Positions 41,662 through 51,561 are shown, numbered from the stretch's first letter. The stretch: DNA of 64,000 nt from Actinomadura graeca (GCF_019175365.1 NZ_CP059572.1:4030001-4094000), one strand, 5' to 3'. Numbers and translations are program-made. Notes: a model not told the origin generated them from the sequence alone.

Positions 41662-41966
41662 CCGGTCGTCCCCTTGCCCGCATGGAGGTTCAGCCGGTCG
41701 ACTTCTACCGAAGCGAGCAGCTCGTCACGTGCATCGAGGAACCGCCGAACGTGCTCTTGTTCCTCGTGCGCGTCGAAGGCCGACCGGTCCCGGTACAGCT
41801 CGTAGAAGATCCGCTGTAGCGGCTGCCCGTCAACACCGTGTACCGCGTACACCAGCGTGCCCGGCTCCTCCGTCTCGATCTTCCTAATCGTCTCGGCCAC
41901 CAGCCGATCGAACGCCTCGGCGCTGTCTTCATCCTTGCAGGTGAACCGAACCATCAAGCCGAACAT
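41658..41966 (-). CDS. ABM-type small monooxygenase-like protein
   Basis: 102 residues with the ferredoxin-like ABM fold: FGLMVRFTCKDED, then GTLVYAVHGVDG, RIFYELYRDRSAFDAHEEQEHVRRF. The H-x-x-x-E-H segment is typical of putative quinol monooxygenases. It is translated together with the XRE regulator, an arrangement seen in other actinomycetes (recalled). A ribosome site (GGAGGAGG) is upstream of the ATG. Confidence 0.8.
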   Translation of the reverse strand: MFGLMVRFTCKDEDSAEAFDRLVAETIRKIETEEPGTLVYAVHGVDGQPLQRIFYELYRDRSAFDAHEEQEHVRRFLDARDELLASVEVDRLNLHAGKGTTG

Positions 41967-42034
41967 CGGCGCCCTCCTCCGTGGATCTCTACGAGATCAG
42001 TACTTATTGTGCGACGCAATACGCGAAGTGACTT

Positions 42035-42047
42035 GTACTTGAAGTAC
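42035..42047. promoter_or_regulatory. GTACTTGAAGTAC palindrome, copy 2
   Basis: A perfect 13-bp palindrome in the 186-bp divergent region between the ABM-XRE operon and the rightward hypothetical operon; a further CGTACTTTGAA follows at about 42053. The position suits a shared operator. Confidence 0.5.
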
Positions 42048-42152
42048 TATACCCGTACTTTGAATATCAATCACGGAGACCTGGCTCTGACCAGCAAGAT
42101 CACCGCGAGAAGGTCACCCATCACCTGATAGGACCCGTCCGAAGGGACCTCA

Positions 42153-42560
42153 ATGTCTGCTCCCCAAGACGCCCCGAGACACGACGCAGCGGACGCAAGA
42201 GCCCATCCGCTGGGCGATCAACGCGAGTGGCGAGACGCAGCCCTCTCTCTGATGGCTGCTCTGGACCAGCATGGTCTAGCGGCCAAGGCATGGGGACACG
42301 GCGCGGTCATGGCCGTGAACCCGCACGGTGAACCAGCACCCGACAACTCCCTTGGCCAGTTGATGAGTCCCGGCCTCCGGCAAGAGGTCAGGTGCCGCCC
42401 GCACGGCCCGGCCGGCGACCTGTGGTGGCACTGGGTCTGGCCAGGTCCGACCCGCAAGTCAGAGCCCGAGCTTGAACCGCTCTGCCCCCTCTGGGACACC
42501 CAGCACGCCGCCGACCGCATCCGACACGTCCTCGCCCTCACCGAATCGAACGGCCGATGA
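42153..42560 (+). CDS. hypothetical protein of element 2, 135 residues
   Basis: First gene of a four-gene ATGA-coupled rightward operon. A helical start (EWRDAALSLMAALDQHGL) precedes a middle with WGHGAVMAVNPHG and a Trp-rich WWHWVWPGP segment. No family is recognised. AAGGGA lies before the ATG. Confidence 0.6.
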   Translation: MSAPQDAPRHDAADARAHPLGDQREWRDAALSLMAALDQHGLAAKAWGHGAVMAVNPHGEPAPDNSLGQLMSPGLRQEVRCRPHGPAGDLWWHWVWPGPTRKSEPELEPLCPLWDTQHAADRIRHVLALTESNGR

Positions 42561-42937
42561 TCGACGAGTCCGCCCTGACCGTACGGCACTGGGGACGCCG
42601 CGCCCGCCGCTTCGTCCGCTGGTTCATCACGCGAGACCGCCATGACCGGCTGGCGATGTGGCACTTGGACCGCCTAGCCGAAGCACTCACGGCACGAGGA
42701 TGGCGCACCAAACGGCGCTTCGAGGTGTCCCCGGTGACACTTCACGTCGGCCCGACCAGGCACGCCCCGGCGAGCGAAGAGTTGACGGCCACCCACCTCG
42801 GCGGATGGGTCTACCTCACCCGAAGCAGCACCGTCCCCATCCCCTGCGCCGACCTGGCAGAGGCAGTGACCGAAGTCGAGCGCATCATCTGGCGGCGGCT
42901 CAAGAAGGCAACCCAGGCAAGCGCCAACCGCTCATGA
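42557..42937 (+). CDS. hypothetical protein of element 2, 126 residues
   Basis: Overlaps the preceding gene by ATGA and the next by ATGA. Basic protein with RRARRFVRWFITRDRHD, a W-G-W turn in the centre and an acidic/helical end (LAEAVTEVERIIWRRL). No known domain; likely acts with its neighbours. Confidence 0.55.
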   Translation: MIDESALTVRHWGRRARRFVRWFITRDRHDRLAMWHLDRLAEALTARGWRTKRRFEVSPVTLHVGPTRHAPASEELTATHLGGWVYLTRSSTVPIPCADLAEAVTEVERIIWRRLKKATQASANRS

Positions 42938-43140
42938 ACGGCAACACCGACGAGCACCGGGCCGCCCAAGGCATCACGCAGCAGTTCCCCAACGTCCATG
43001 CCTGGTACGGCCAGCACACCCGAGAGTGGTGGGCCATAGTCCCCCTCAGCGACGGCCCCCGCCTGCTCTCAGCCCCAACCGTCCGACAACTCCGTGAAGA
43101 GATCATCAACGCGAAGGCGTGGCCATGGCCGCACAGATGA
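42934..43140 (+). CDS. hypothetical protein of element 2, 68 residues
   Basis: Begins at the ATG overlapping the stop before it. Trp-rich (AWYGQHTREWWAIVPLSDG) with a helical C-terminus. The pattern HAWYG..T..WWA recurs in small actinomycete proteins of unknown function (recalled). Confidence 0.55.
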   Translation: MNGNTDEHRAAQGITQQFPNVHAWYGQHTREWWAIVPLSDGPRLLSAPTVRQLREEIINAKAWPWPHR

Positions 43141-43532
43141 ACGAGGCCGAGCACCACCCGCACCACACAGGGCTAACGATGCAGGGCCCCGTGAGCTGCC
43201 TAGGCTGCGCACGGTCGCCGACCTGGTCAACCTCCTGGCCACAGCAACCCGCACAGCACTCCTGGACGGAACGCCCAGCCCGGCCCCCGAAGCACCCCCA
43301 GAAAACGACCAGCACTCCCCACGCTGCCCCATCTCCTGCCTGGACCTGTCGACCAGGGTCACCAACGCCCTACGCGTCGACCCCGCCAGACCGAAGACCA
43401 TAGGCGATCTGATCGACATGAGCCGCCAGCAGCAACTCAGCAAAGTCCACAAATCGGCCAGGCCACCTCAACGACATCCGCGCAGCCCTCATAGCCGCAG
43501 GTATCGACGTCCGCCACACCGGCCTGGCCTGA
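43137..43532 (+). pseudogene. frameshifted small protein with RNAP alpha-CTD-like helix-hairpin-helix
   Basis: An ATG overlapping the previous stop (43137) opens MNEAEHHPHHTG. The conserved part LRTVADLVNLLATATRTALL and LSTRVTNALR...KTIGDLIDM lies in another frame, and the end, LNDIRAALIAAGIDVRHTG, in a third. The middle resembles the alpha C-terminal-domain helix-hairpin-helix. At least two frameshifts break it, although each piece keeps good codon bias, so decay is recent (or sequencing errors). Confidence 0.5.
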
Positions 43533-43640
43533 CAGCAAGCCCTGCGGACCCGCGCCTTGCGCCACCACCCCGCCGGAACAGCAGACACCGCGGTCCCTAC
43601 CGCCAAACCAAGATCATCCAAAGCCGCCCGACCCGGATGA

Positions 43641-43653
43641 GTACTTTCAGTAC
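43641..43653. promoter_or_regulatory. GTACTTTCAGTAC palindrome, copy 3
   Basis: GTACT-TTC-AGTAC in the 280-bp gap between the frameshifted gene and the R-M operon end. Nothing else in this gap (43533-43812) is convincing as a gene. Confidence 0.4.
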
Positions 43654-43812
43654 GTCTTTAAACCGGCCACTACGCGGTCGGGCCGGTCCGTCCGGGCCGG
43701 GCATGCGGCCTCTCCGGGCCGGTCCCGCCCCGGCCGACCGGAACGTCATGATCAAGTCGCCACTGCATCTTCGTGTCGACGAGTCTCTCGTAACCATGAA
43801 TATGCGCACTGA

Positions 43813-44538
43813 TCAGCCACATGACCAGTCCTCCGCCGCCAATGGCGCATCGTTGAGCTCGTCGCGGCGAGCTTGCCAGTCGGGCATGAACTTGTCCATT
43901 AGGTCGCCGAAACGCTCGTTGTGGGTGCGCTCCAAGAAGTGGACCATCTCATGGACGACGATGTACTCCAGGCAGCGAGGGTTCTTCTTGGCCAGCTCGG
44001 GGTTGATCCAGATCGCCCGCGTTGCCGACTGGCAGGTGCCCCACTTGGTCTTCATACGGCGGACGACGAACTTGGCGACATGCTCGCCGATGGTCGGCTC
44101 CCACTTGGCGATAAGCTCGGGCAGCGCAGCCTTGAGCTCGCGGCGGTACCAGCGGTCAAGGATCGCTTGCTTGGCATCGCCATCGGCGCCGGCCGGGGCG
44201 GTCAACCAGAGGGTCTTGCCCTTGAGCCCGATGTGCGAGCGACCAACGCGTGACGAGTCGAGGCGGTACCGCTCGCCCCATACGTAGTGGGTTTCACCGG
44301 AGACCATGCGGCGATCGGTCTGGCGGTCGGCGTCCTGGAGCTGCTGGCGCTGCTTCTTGATCCACGGCAGCCGCTGGATGATGGCGAGACGGATCGCGTC
44401 CTCGTCAAGCCTCTGTGGTGCGGCAACACGAACCCGGCCTACCGGCGGGTAGACCGAGATGTGCATGTTCTTAATGTCCTTGTAGACGACATCAATGCCG
44501 AGGCCAGCGACAGTGAGGTAGGCGTTAACGGTACTCAT
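43813..44538 (-). CDS. YgjP/SprT-like zinc metallopeptidase (DUF45), R-M associated
   Basis: 241 residues. The zinc site is HEMVHFLERTHNERF (HExxH with a downstream His) near residues 196-210, preceded by MKTKWGTCQS and IWINPELA, the DUF45 signature. The ATG overlaps the hsdR stop by 14 bp. DUF45 proteases commonly lie beside type I R-M genes; proteolytic control of HsdR is a plausible but unproven reason. Confidence 0.88.
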   Translation of the reverse strand: MSTVNAYLTVAGLGIDVVYKDIKNMHISVYPPVGRVRVAAPQRLDEDAIRLAIIQRLPWIKKQRQQLQDADRQTDRRMVSGETHYVWGERYRLDSSRVGRSHIGLKGKTLWLTAPAGADGDAKQAILDRWYRRELKAALPELIAKWEPTIGEHVAKFVVRRMKTKWGTCQSATRAIWINPELAKKNPRCLEYIVVHEMVHFLERTHNERFGDLMDKFMPDWQARRDELNDAPLAAEDWSCG

Positions 44539-47500
44539 TTCGCGCCTTTAGCAGGTTAAACAGTTCATCGAAGCGATCGAAGTCAGGCGCCAGCAATTTG
44601 CGCAGCTCGCGGGCGAGAGCACGCTCCTTCATACGGTTGCCGACCCAATCGTGCTCCTTCTCATGACGTACAGTCTCATCAACTAGCACTGCCAGGTTCG
44701 GGTCTGGGAAGAAGAAGTCGACTAATGCCCGCTGCGCTCCATCCTTAACCCATTCCGGATACTTGGTGTCCGAGTCGCCGGTTCCAACTTTTTTGGCTAT
44801 ATCGAGGAGCCGAGCGAGGAACTCCTTATAGTCCTTGGCTTCCTTCCGGCGCTGTTCAATCAGAGCATCGAGGAGTGCTGACATGCGGTCGTAGTACTTC
44901 GGATTCATCGCCCGCTCGTCGACTATCGTCTTGCGGACGTTGTTGACGATGGTCTCGGCCGCGGCCTCAGGGTTCTTGCGGATGTTCGGAGGCAGGGTGT
45001 GGAGAGCACCCTCGCCACGCTCGACGATCAACTCGACCAAACCCTTGTCGAAGGTCGCCACGACCTCAGACGGGTCTGCCCGGATGTAGGTATCGAGAAG
45101 GGCACGCATGCCAGCCTCGAACTTCTTCATGTCGATGTTCTCGCCAGCACCCCACTTGACCTCGTCGCGGACAGCCACGTAGTGAGAGACTTCCGCCTTG
45201 ACCGATACGGCTTCGGCTGCCGTGTAGCCGGCCTCTACCATCTCGTTGGCAATGGCGCTGTAGGCGCGGACCAGAGCCGAAACGGACTTGTAGAGCTCGA
45301 CACGCTTCGGCTCATTGGCCTTGATCTGAGCGGCGTCACCGGGTACAGAGGCCACGAAGTAGTGCTGGTAGTCCAGTGTTCCATTTGGCGGTGCGACCGG
45401 CTCTACGAGGGCACGGATCCGCTCCAGCACCTCGTCGAGATCCTTGCGGGCCTGCTCTACGCGGTCCTTGAGAAGACCTTCGACATCCCTCTCCTCGTAG
45501 CCGTCGAGGGCGCCCGAGGTGTAGTCAGTGATCGCACTCTCAAGCGAGTTGAACAGGTCGCGGTAGTCGATGATGTAGCCGTAGGTCTTGTCGTCGCCGT
45601 CGAGGCGGTTGACGCGACAGATGGCCTGGAAGAGCCTGTGGTCGCGCATCTTCTTGTCGATGTACAGATAGGTGGCGCTCGGAGCATCAAAGCCGGTCAG
45701 CAGCTTGTCAACCACGATGAGCAGGCGCATCTGGCCCGGCTCCTCGACGAAGCGACGTTTGACCTCCTTCTCGAACTCCTCGATCCGGGCGACGCCCTCG
45801 TCCTCGCTCACGCCGAAGAAGTCGGCCAACATCTTGCGGTAGATGTCATACTGACGGATCTTCTCGGTAGCACCTTCGCCCGAGTCCTCCTTGGAGATGT
45901 CGCCCGGGTTCGGAACGTAGCTCGTGACGATGGCGACCTTGCCCTTGAAACCGGCATTGACGAACATCTCGTAGAACTTGCACGCCTGGTAGATGCTCTC
46001 GCCGACGAGCATGGCGTTGCCCCGGCCACTCACAAGGCGCGGCTCGATCTCCATGTCGAGCAGGATGTCCTGGACGATCTGCTTGGCCCGAGGCTCAGCA
46101 GATACGACCTTCTGCATCGTGCCCCACTTCTTCTTAAGCGTGGCCTTGCTGAGGTCGGTGAGGCCATTGGTTCTGGCCTCGAACCACTTGTCGACCTTTT
46201 CGGAGCTGGTCAGGTCCTGGTCGATGTTGCGGGCCTCGTAGTGAAGGTCGACCACGACGCCGTCCTCGACAGCCTCGTCGAACTTGTAGGTGTGGATGAA
46301 CGACCCAAAGGTCTCGATGCTGGTCGCCTTATCGGCCTTGAGCAGCGGCGTACCGGTGAAACCAATAAACATCGCGCCAGGCAGCAGCTCCTTCATGGCG
46401 CGGTGCATCTTGCCCGACTGAGTACGGTGCGCCTCGTCGACGAAGATGAACAGATTGCCCTTGGGCGCGAAGTTGGCCGGAAGGCGCGAGTGCAGTTCGG
46501 AGATGAACTCCTCGCCAGCCTCGTCGAGATCGCCGTCCTCGTCGCCACCGCGGAACTTGTGGACCAGCGAACAGATCAGCCACGGGTCGTGCTTGTTGAT
46601 CTGGGTGAGCAGGTCAGCGCCCGAGGTGGTGCGGTAGATCTGTTCGTTGACACCGTCGAAAACCTTCTCGATCTGCTCGTCGAGTTCGGTGCGGTCGGTG
46701 ATGATCAGGACACGGGGCTGGTCCTGCTGGTGCTCACGGATCCAGTTGGCGAGCCAGACCATGGTCAGGCTCTTGCCTGAGCCCTGGGTGTGCCAGATGA
46801 TGCCGCCCTCGCGCTTGGCGATGCGGGCCTGAGCAGCCTTGACGCCGAAGAACTGGTTGTGGCGCGCGGTCTTCTTGACACCAGCGTCGAAGACCAAGAA
46901 GTCGTGGATGAGTTCGAGGAAGCGGTCCCTCGAGCACATCTGCGCGATGGCCTGGTCCAGCCGGCTAGGCACGCCAGCCCCGACCGGGCTGTCTTCGGGT
47001 TCCTTCCACTCCAGCCAGTACTTCTCGGGCGTCTCGATCACGCCGTAGCGCAAGCCCTCGACGTCGTTGCCCGCGAATACGAGCTGAACGGTCGAGAAGA
47101 ACGGCCGGATGAAGTGCTCGCTCTGATTGCCGATGTTCTGGCGGATGCCCTCGCTGACACTCACCTTCGAGCGCTTGAACTCAATGACGCCCAAGGCCAG
47201 ACCGTTGACGTATAGCACCACGTCAGGGCGCTTGTTGTGCACGCCTGCGATGGCGACCTCTTCGGCCACGACGAAGTGGTTGGCCTGCGGGTTTGCCCAG
47301 TCGATGACCCAGACAGTCTCGAACTTCTCTGACACCCCGCGCTTGACCTTCACACCGTAGCGCAGCAGGTCGTAGACCTCGTGGTTCGCCTCATACAGCG
47401 AACGAGCACCGCCGACCGATGCGGCCTTGCGCAGCTCGTTGATGGTCTTGCCGACAATCTCCTCGTCATAGCCACGAGCCAGCAGCTTCTGCCGAAGCAG

Positions 47501-47629
47501 AGCTTCCTCGATGTTCGAGTTGCCCGCGCGATCTTCCCAGTTGCCAGCGTACTCGTAGCCGAGCTTCTCCCGAAAGAACTTAACGACGCGGTTCTGCATC
47601 GCGCGCTCTAGTTGCCCCACATCGCTCAT
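44525..47629 (-). CDS. hsdR: type I restriction enzyme, R subunit
   Basis: 1034 residues. The N-terminal nuclease has RPDVVLYVNGLALGVIEFKR (PD...ExK). The SF2 motor shows Walker A HTQGSGKSLTM (near residue 283), the DEAD-type box VDEAHRTQSG (near 396), and later helicase motifs including GFTGTPLL and LLIVVDKLLTGFDAP. The long C-terminus interacts with M2S. HsdR pumps DNA and cuts it away from unmodified sites. It overlaps hsdS by four bases. Length and motif order are complete. Confidence 0.95.
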   Translation of the reverse strand: MSDVGQLERAMQNRVVKFFREKLGYEYAGNWEDRAGNSNIEEALLRQKLLARGYDEEIVGKTINELRKAASVGGARSLYEANHEVYDLLRYGVKVKRGVSEKFETVWVIDWANPQANHFVVAEEVAIAGVHNKRPDVVLYVNGLALGVIEFKRSKVSVSEGIRQNIGNQSEHFIRPFFSTVQLVFAGNDVEGLRYGVIETPEKYWLEWKEPEDSPVGAGVPSRLDQAIAQMCSRDRFLELIHDFLVFDAGVKKTARHNQFFGVKAAQARIAKREGGIIWHTQGSGKSLTMVWLANWIREHQQDQPRVLIITDRTELDEQIEKVFDGVNEQIYRTTSGADLLTQINKHDPWLICSLVHKFRGGDEDGDLDEAGEEFISELHSRLPANFAPKGNLFIFVDEAHRTQSGKMHRAMKELLPGAMFIGFTGTPLLKADKATSIETFGSFIHTYKFDEAVEDGVVVDLHYEARNIDQDLTSSEKVDKWFEARTNGLTDLSKATLKKKWGTMQKVVSAEPRAKQIVQDILLDMEIEPRLVSGRGNAMLVGESIYQACKFYEMFVNAGFKGKVAIVTSYVPNPGDISKEDSGEGATEKIRQYDIYRKMLADFFGVSEDEGVARIEEFEKEVKRRFVEEPGQMRLLIVVDKLLTGFDAPSATYLYIDKKMRDHRLFQAICRVNRLDGDDKTYGYIIDYRDLFNSLESAITDYTSGALDGYEERDVEGLLKDRVEQARKDLDEVLERIRALVEPVAPPNGTLDYQHYFVASVPGDAAQIKANEPKRVELYKSVSALVRAYSAIANEMVEAGYTAAEAVSVKAEVSHYVAVRDEVKWGAGENIDMKKFEAGMRALLDTYIRADPSEVVATFDKGLVELIVERGEGALHTLPPNIRKNPEAAAETIVNNVRKTIVDERAMNPKYYDRMSALLDALIEQRRKEAKDYKEFLARLLDIAKKVGTGDSDTKYPEWVKDGAQRALVDFFFPDPNLAVLVDETVRHEKEHDWVGNRMKERALARELRKLLAPDFDRFDELFNLLKARNEYR

Positions 47630-48846
47630 GCTGCGCCCTCCGCTACCAGGCGAGTGCGGCCGGTCAGAAGCTCCTGCATCATGCCCTGCTTGATAGCGCG
47701 AGTGGCTTCGAGTCTACGGTCGAGGGTTTCGATCTCGGCGTCAGTGTCCCGAAGGACTTGTCCAATTGCCACCTGTTCATTCAGTTGCGGCATCCGGACG
47801 CTGAGGTTCTTAATAATTTTCAAGTTGAGAACGCCCCGACCGCCATCTCCCGCAGACTCACCCCGCAGCTCCTCGTATCGCGTATCGAGGAGGTAGTACA
47901 GGAAGTCAGAATCATGTTCTCTACCAGGCAGGATACCAGCCATCGACTGATTAATCGTGAGTTCAACCTCTGTGACCGCAACCGTTCCGCGGGTTCTTCC
48001 CTGGCCGACGAGCGCCATGAGCACCGTCCCTCGAGGAAGTATCTTGGCAGGCGACTCACGAAGACCATCGACGGTAATTCGACCGGAGACCTCCCGCACT
48101 CGCTTCTTATGAATCTCTCCCGAGTTCATCCACCGAATGTCTCCACCCCAATATCTAGAGACGAAGGTTGAAGGTGTGCCCCCTGTCATAACCTCGGTAA
48201 ACTCGCCGATCTTCCGCTCCGCCCACTCCGCCGTGAAGCCTGGCAATCGCGTGCGGCCGGTCAGGAGTTCTCGCATCAAGCCCTGCTTGATCGCGCGCTT
48301 CTTGACGATGACCTGTTCGAGTGCCGAAAGGAACTCCGTAGCGTCATTGATCACATTGGCAATGACTGCCTGCTCCGGTAATGATGGCAGATGGAAAGGG
48401 AAAGACTTCACGTCGTTCTTGGTGATGTTCGGGTCTTTACGGCTACTACTTGCGACCGACCTCCAGTGCCCCACTCGGTAGTTGAGAAGGTGCAAGAGGA
48501 AATCGGAATCGAGAAGCTTGCGATCTGGAAGTACGACGGTGATCGCTTGGTTCGTCGTCGCCCTTATACGCAGAACTCCCGTCCGACCAATCTGCACAAA
48601 GCCGCCGTACATGGCAACAAGTACAGACCCTGCTGGATGTACGCGGAGGTTCGTCTGGTCAATCGCCAGCGTGGTCACTGACTCGTCTGTGGAGACTATG
48701 GCGCCGTTGTTCAGGTCTAGCGTTTTCACCCACGGCACGGTGCCCTGATCGTAGAATTCTGACTGACGAGCACGCGCCGGGGTTGTACCCGAACCGAATG
48801 CCGCTACATCACTCAGCTGTACAGATCGCCATTCACTCGAACTCAT
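47626..48846 (-). CDS. hsdS: type I R-M specificity subunit
   Basis: 406 residues with two target-recognition domains, each followed by a conserved helix: RAIKQGLMRELLTGRTRLPG near residues 185-205 and a near copy, IKQGMMQELLTGRTRL, near 385-400. This internal repeat is the classic HsdS layout and allows TRD exchange. It overlaps hsdM and hsdR by four bases each. The two halves would define a bipartite recognition sequence, which cannot be read from the protein alone. Confidence 0.93.
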   Translation of the reverse strand: MSSSEWRSVQLSDVAAFGSGTTPARARQSEFYDQGTVPWVKTLDLNNGAIVSTDESVTTLAIDQTNLRVHPAGSVLVAMYGGFVQIGRTGVLRIRATTNQAITVVLPDRKLLDSDFLLHLLNYRVGHWRSVASSSRKDPNITKNDVKSFPFHLPSLPEQAVIANVINDATEFLSALEQVIVKKRAIKQGLMRELLTGRTRLPGFTAEWAERKIGEFTEVMTGGTPSTFVSRYWGGDIRWMNSGEIHKKRVREVSGRITVDGLRESPAKILPRGTVLMALVGQGRTRGTVAVTEVELTINQSMAGILPGREHDSDFLYYLLDTRYEELRGESAGDGGRGVLNLKIIKNLSVRMPQLNEQVAIGQVLRDTDAEIETLDRRLEATRAIKQGMMQELLTGRTRLVAEGAA

Positions 48847-51284
48847 AGACTGATCCCCATCGCCTTCAAGTGCTCGGCCACCTTTGCGCCGAACTTCTCA
48901 ACCTCAGCATCGAGGTCGCCGAGGGTCTCGGCGTAGCGGTCGGCCAGAACGGTCAGACGGTCGACAAGCTTGCGAATCAAGACATCCAGCTCGGCCTGAG
49001 CGCCCCGCACGAAGCGGGCTCCCCACTTGTCGTCGATGACGAGGCTCTGGATGTCCTCGGTTGACAGCTTGGCGTACTGCGCCAGCGTCTTGCGGTCGAG
49101 CTCGGCCTGCGCTTCCTTCGTAGCCTTTTTGGCCTCCGCCTCGGCGTTGTACAGTCGGATGAGCTCCTGAAGTGCCTTCACCTCGTCGCTCTTCGGATCC
49201 TCGTACTTGGCAACCTTCAGACGGGCAGAGGCCAGCGCCTTGCTGATCTTGTCGTCCATGGCGTCGGCGAGCAAGCCCTCTTCGCCCGAGTTCTCTTCAA
49301 TGAACTCCTCGAGAGCCTGACCGGCCTGCTCGGCCAGAGCGTTCAGCTCGTCGACCACTTCCTGCTCGGTGGCGAAGTAGCGTGCCACGATCAAGCTCGG
49401 CGGAACTAGGTCCATCTTGTATTTCTTGGCGCTGCGGCCACTGCCTATGACCAAGTCCGGCGTCTCGTTAAGCTTGCGCTCCTTGTTCTCGATGGTCGGG
49501 CGCGGCTTGGCGGCGTTACCCCAGCCCTCGGCCATGATCAGGGCGACGTCGTCGTGCATGACGTCGTTCCAGTAGCTCATGAGCTGCTCGTAGACGCCGT
49601 ACTCGACGATGAGCGGGCGCTTGCGGAAGGCGTCGAGCAGGGTCTCGCCAAGCTCGTAAATCAGGTCTGCTGGTCGGGTGGTGGCCGTGATGCCCTCGAG
49701 TAGCTGGCGCGAGATGTTCCACCAGTGCTTGACCGTGTCGGTCGTGGTCAAGGCAAACGCCTCGTATTCAGGCGATCCGTTGATCGTGCTGTGGATCTCG
49801 GCGCGCTCGACGACCAGTTCGCTGTAGCCCTCGCGCAGTGGCTTGAAGAGCCCGGCGCGCAGGCTCGGGAAGGCTTCCCAGTACGGCTGGAGGGCGTCGA
49901 GGTCGCGGTTCGGCACACCGCCCTTGATGTGCGCGCTGAGGTCCTGGATGTCCTCGGGCTCCGAGCTGTCGATGTAGCGGGGGATGTTGAGGTTGTAGTC
50001 GTTCTTACTGTCGGCGATCTCGCTCAGCGGCACCATGCGGCTGTAGCGCTCGATCTCCTTCTGGTTCACGAAGGCATCGATGATCTGGTGCATGTCGCGT
50101 GGACGCAGACGGTTCTTCGGGCCGTCCTTGGCGAAGCCCTTGCTGGCGTCGATCATGAAAATGCCGGTGCGTGCCTGGGCGTCATGCTTGTCGAGCACGA
50201 TGATGCAGGCCGGGATTCCGGTGCCATAGAAGAGGTTCGCCGGAAGACCGATGATCCCCTTGATGTAGCCCTTCTTGATCAGGGTCTTGCGGATAGTCGC
50301 CTCGACATTTCCGCGGAAAAGTACACCGTGCGGCAAGATCACCGCACCACGGCCGGTCGACTTAAGGCTCTTGATCATGTGCAGCAGGAAGGCGTAGTCA
50401 CCGTTCTTCTCGGGTGGGCGACCGTAGCCGGCGAAGCGGCCGTATTCGTTCTCCAGTCCGCTCGTCCAACTCTTGACGCTGAACGGCGGATTAGCGATCA
50501 GGAAGTCGAAGGTACGCAGCTCGTCGTTCCGAATGAATTGCGGATCGGTCAGGGCGTCGCCCTGGCGGATCTCTGCCGTCGCGTTGCCGTGCAGAATCAT
50601 GTTCATAACGGCCAACGCCCGAGTGGCGTTGTCCTTCTCCTGGCCGTAGATCGTCAGGTTGTTCGGTGCGGCGTCAGCCACCTTGAGCAATAACGAACCT
50701 GACCCGCAGGTGGGGTCGTAAACGGTCGTCGAGCGTGGTGTGTCCCTCGGGATCTGCAGGAGCGCCGCCATCACACGCGAGACCTCGGCCGGCGTATAGA
50801 ACTGACCCTTGCTCTTGCCCGACTCGGTGGCGAAGTGCCGCATCAGGTACTCGTAGGCGTCGCCGAGCAGATCGTCGCCCTCGGCGCGCGAGCCCGAAAA
50901 GTCGAGATCCTGGAAGATACCGACCAGCTTGGTCAGGCGGTCAACGAGTTCCTTGCCACGACCAAGCTTGTCAGGGTCGTCGAAGTCAGCGTTGTTGATG
51001 ACGCCCTGCAGGTCGTTGGCGTTTGCCAGCTTGCGGATGGCGATGTTGATCTTCTCGCCAATGTCCGGCTTGCCTTTGAGGTCGACGAGGTCGTCGAACG
51101 AACCACCCTCAGGCACCTCTATGCTCGCGTACGGGTCAGCCTTGGCCTTGTCCGACACATACTTCACGAAGAGCAGCGTCAAGACGTAGTCCTTGTACTG
51201 ACTCGCGTCCATGCCGCCGCGGAGCTCGTCAGCACCAGCCCACAGCGAGCTGTACAGGTCTGACTTCTTCAGTGCCAACGTCAC
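48843..51284 (-). CDS. hsdM: type I R-M methyltransferase subunit, long form
   Basis: 813 residues. The N-terminal helical domain (YKDYVLTLLFVKYVSDKA) precedes the N6-adenine methyltransferase core with DPTCGSGSLLLK (SAM motif I) and NPPFSVKSW (motif IV, near residue 265). The C-terminal ~250 residues are coiled-coil-rich (EAEAKKATKEAQAELDRK), making it longer than EcoKI HsdM. The GTG start has GGAG just before it. It is first in the operon M-S-R-peptidase. Confidence 0.94.
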   Translation of the reverse strand: MTLALKKSDLYSSLWAGADELRGGMDASQYKDYVLTLLFVKYVSDKAKADPYASIEVPEGGSFDDLVDLKGKPDIGEKINIAIRKLANANDLQGVINNADFDDPDKLGRGKELVDRLTKLVGIFQDLDFSGSRAEGDDLLGDAYEYLMRHFATESGKSKGQFYTPAEVSRVMAALLQIPRDTPRSTTVYDPTCGSGSLLLKVADAAPNNLTIYGQEKDNATRALAVMNMILHGNATAEIRQGDALTDPQFIRNDELRTFDFLIANPPFSVKSWTSGLENEYGRFAGYGRPPEKNGDYAFLLHMIKSLKSTGRGAVILPHGVLFRGNVEATIRKTLIKKGYIKGIIGLPANLFYGTGIPACIIVLDKHDAQARTGIFMIDASKGFAKDGPKNRLRPRDMHQIIDAFVNQKEIERYSRMVPLSEIADSKNDYNLNIPRYIDSSEPEDIQDLSAHIKGGVPNRDLDALQPYWEAFPSLRAGLFKPLREGYSELVVERAEIHSTINGSPEYEAFALTTTDTVKHWWNISRQLLEGITATTRPADLIYELGETLLDAFRKRPLIVEYGVYEQLMSYWNDVMHDDVALIMAEGWGNAAKPRPTIENKERKLNETPDLVIGSGRSAKKYKMDLVPPSLIVARYFATEQEVVDELNALAEQAGQALEEFIEENSGEEGLLADAMDDKISKALASARLKVAKYEDPKSDEVKALQELIRLYNAEAEAKKATKEAQAELDRKTLAQYAKLSTEDIQSLVIDDKWGARFVRGAQAELDVLIRKLVDRLTVLADRYAETLGDLDAEVEKFGAKVAEHLKAMGISL

Positions 51285-51561
51285 TACTCCAAGCCCTCGT
51301 ATGCGGCCCAGGTGCGCCGCCCTGCGTACTGTGCCGATCGACCCATCAGGCTTGGCCAGAGCAAGCCGGGGCCGATCGGTACCCCCTTGTCCTACTAGCT
51401 TCGTGGCACAACCTAGCGGGACCCGCAGACAGGTTTGCTCTTTGCCGCGCCGTGGTCGTCACAAGTCCGTCGCCAGTGGGTGCCCGGCTGAGACGTCCGG
51501 AGCCCGGTGAGCCCCGCGCGGGCAGCGGGAAGCCCCTCGGTGTCGAGGCTGGGCAGGAGCG

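Noticed and set aside
43137-43532. Programmed frameshifting in the alpha-CTD-like gene
   Set aside because: No slippery heptamer or following structure is evident and two shifts would be needed; decay is simpler.
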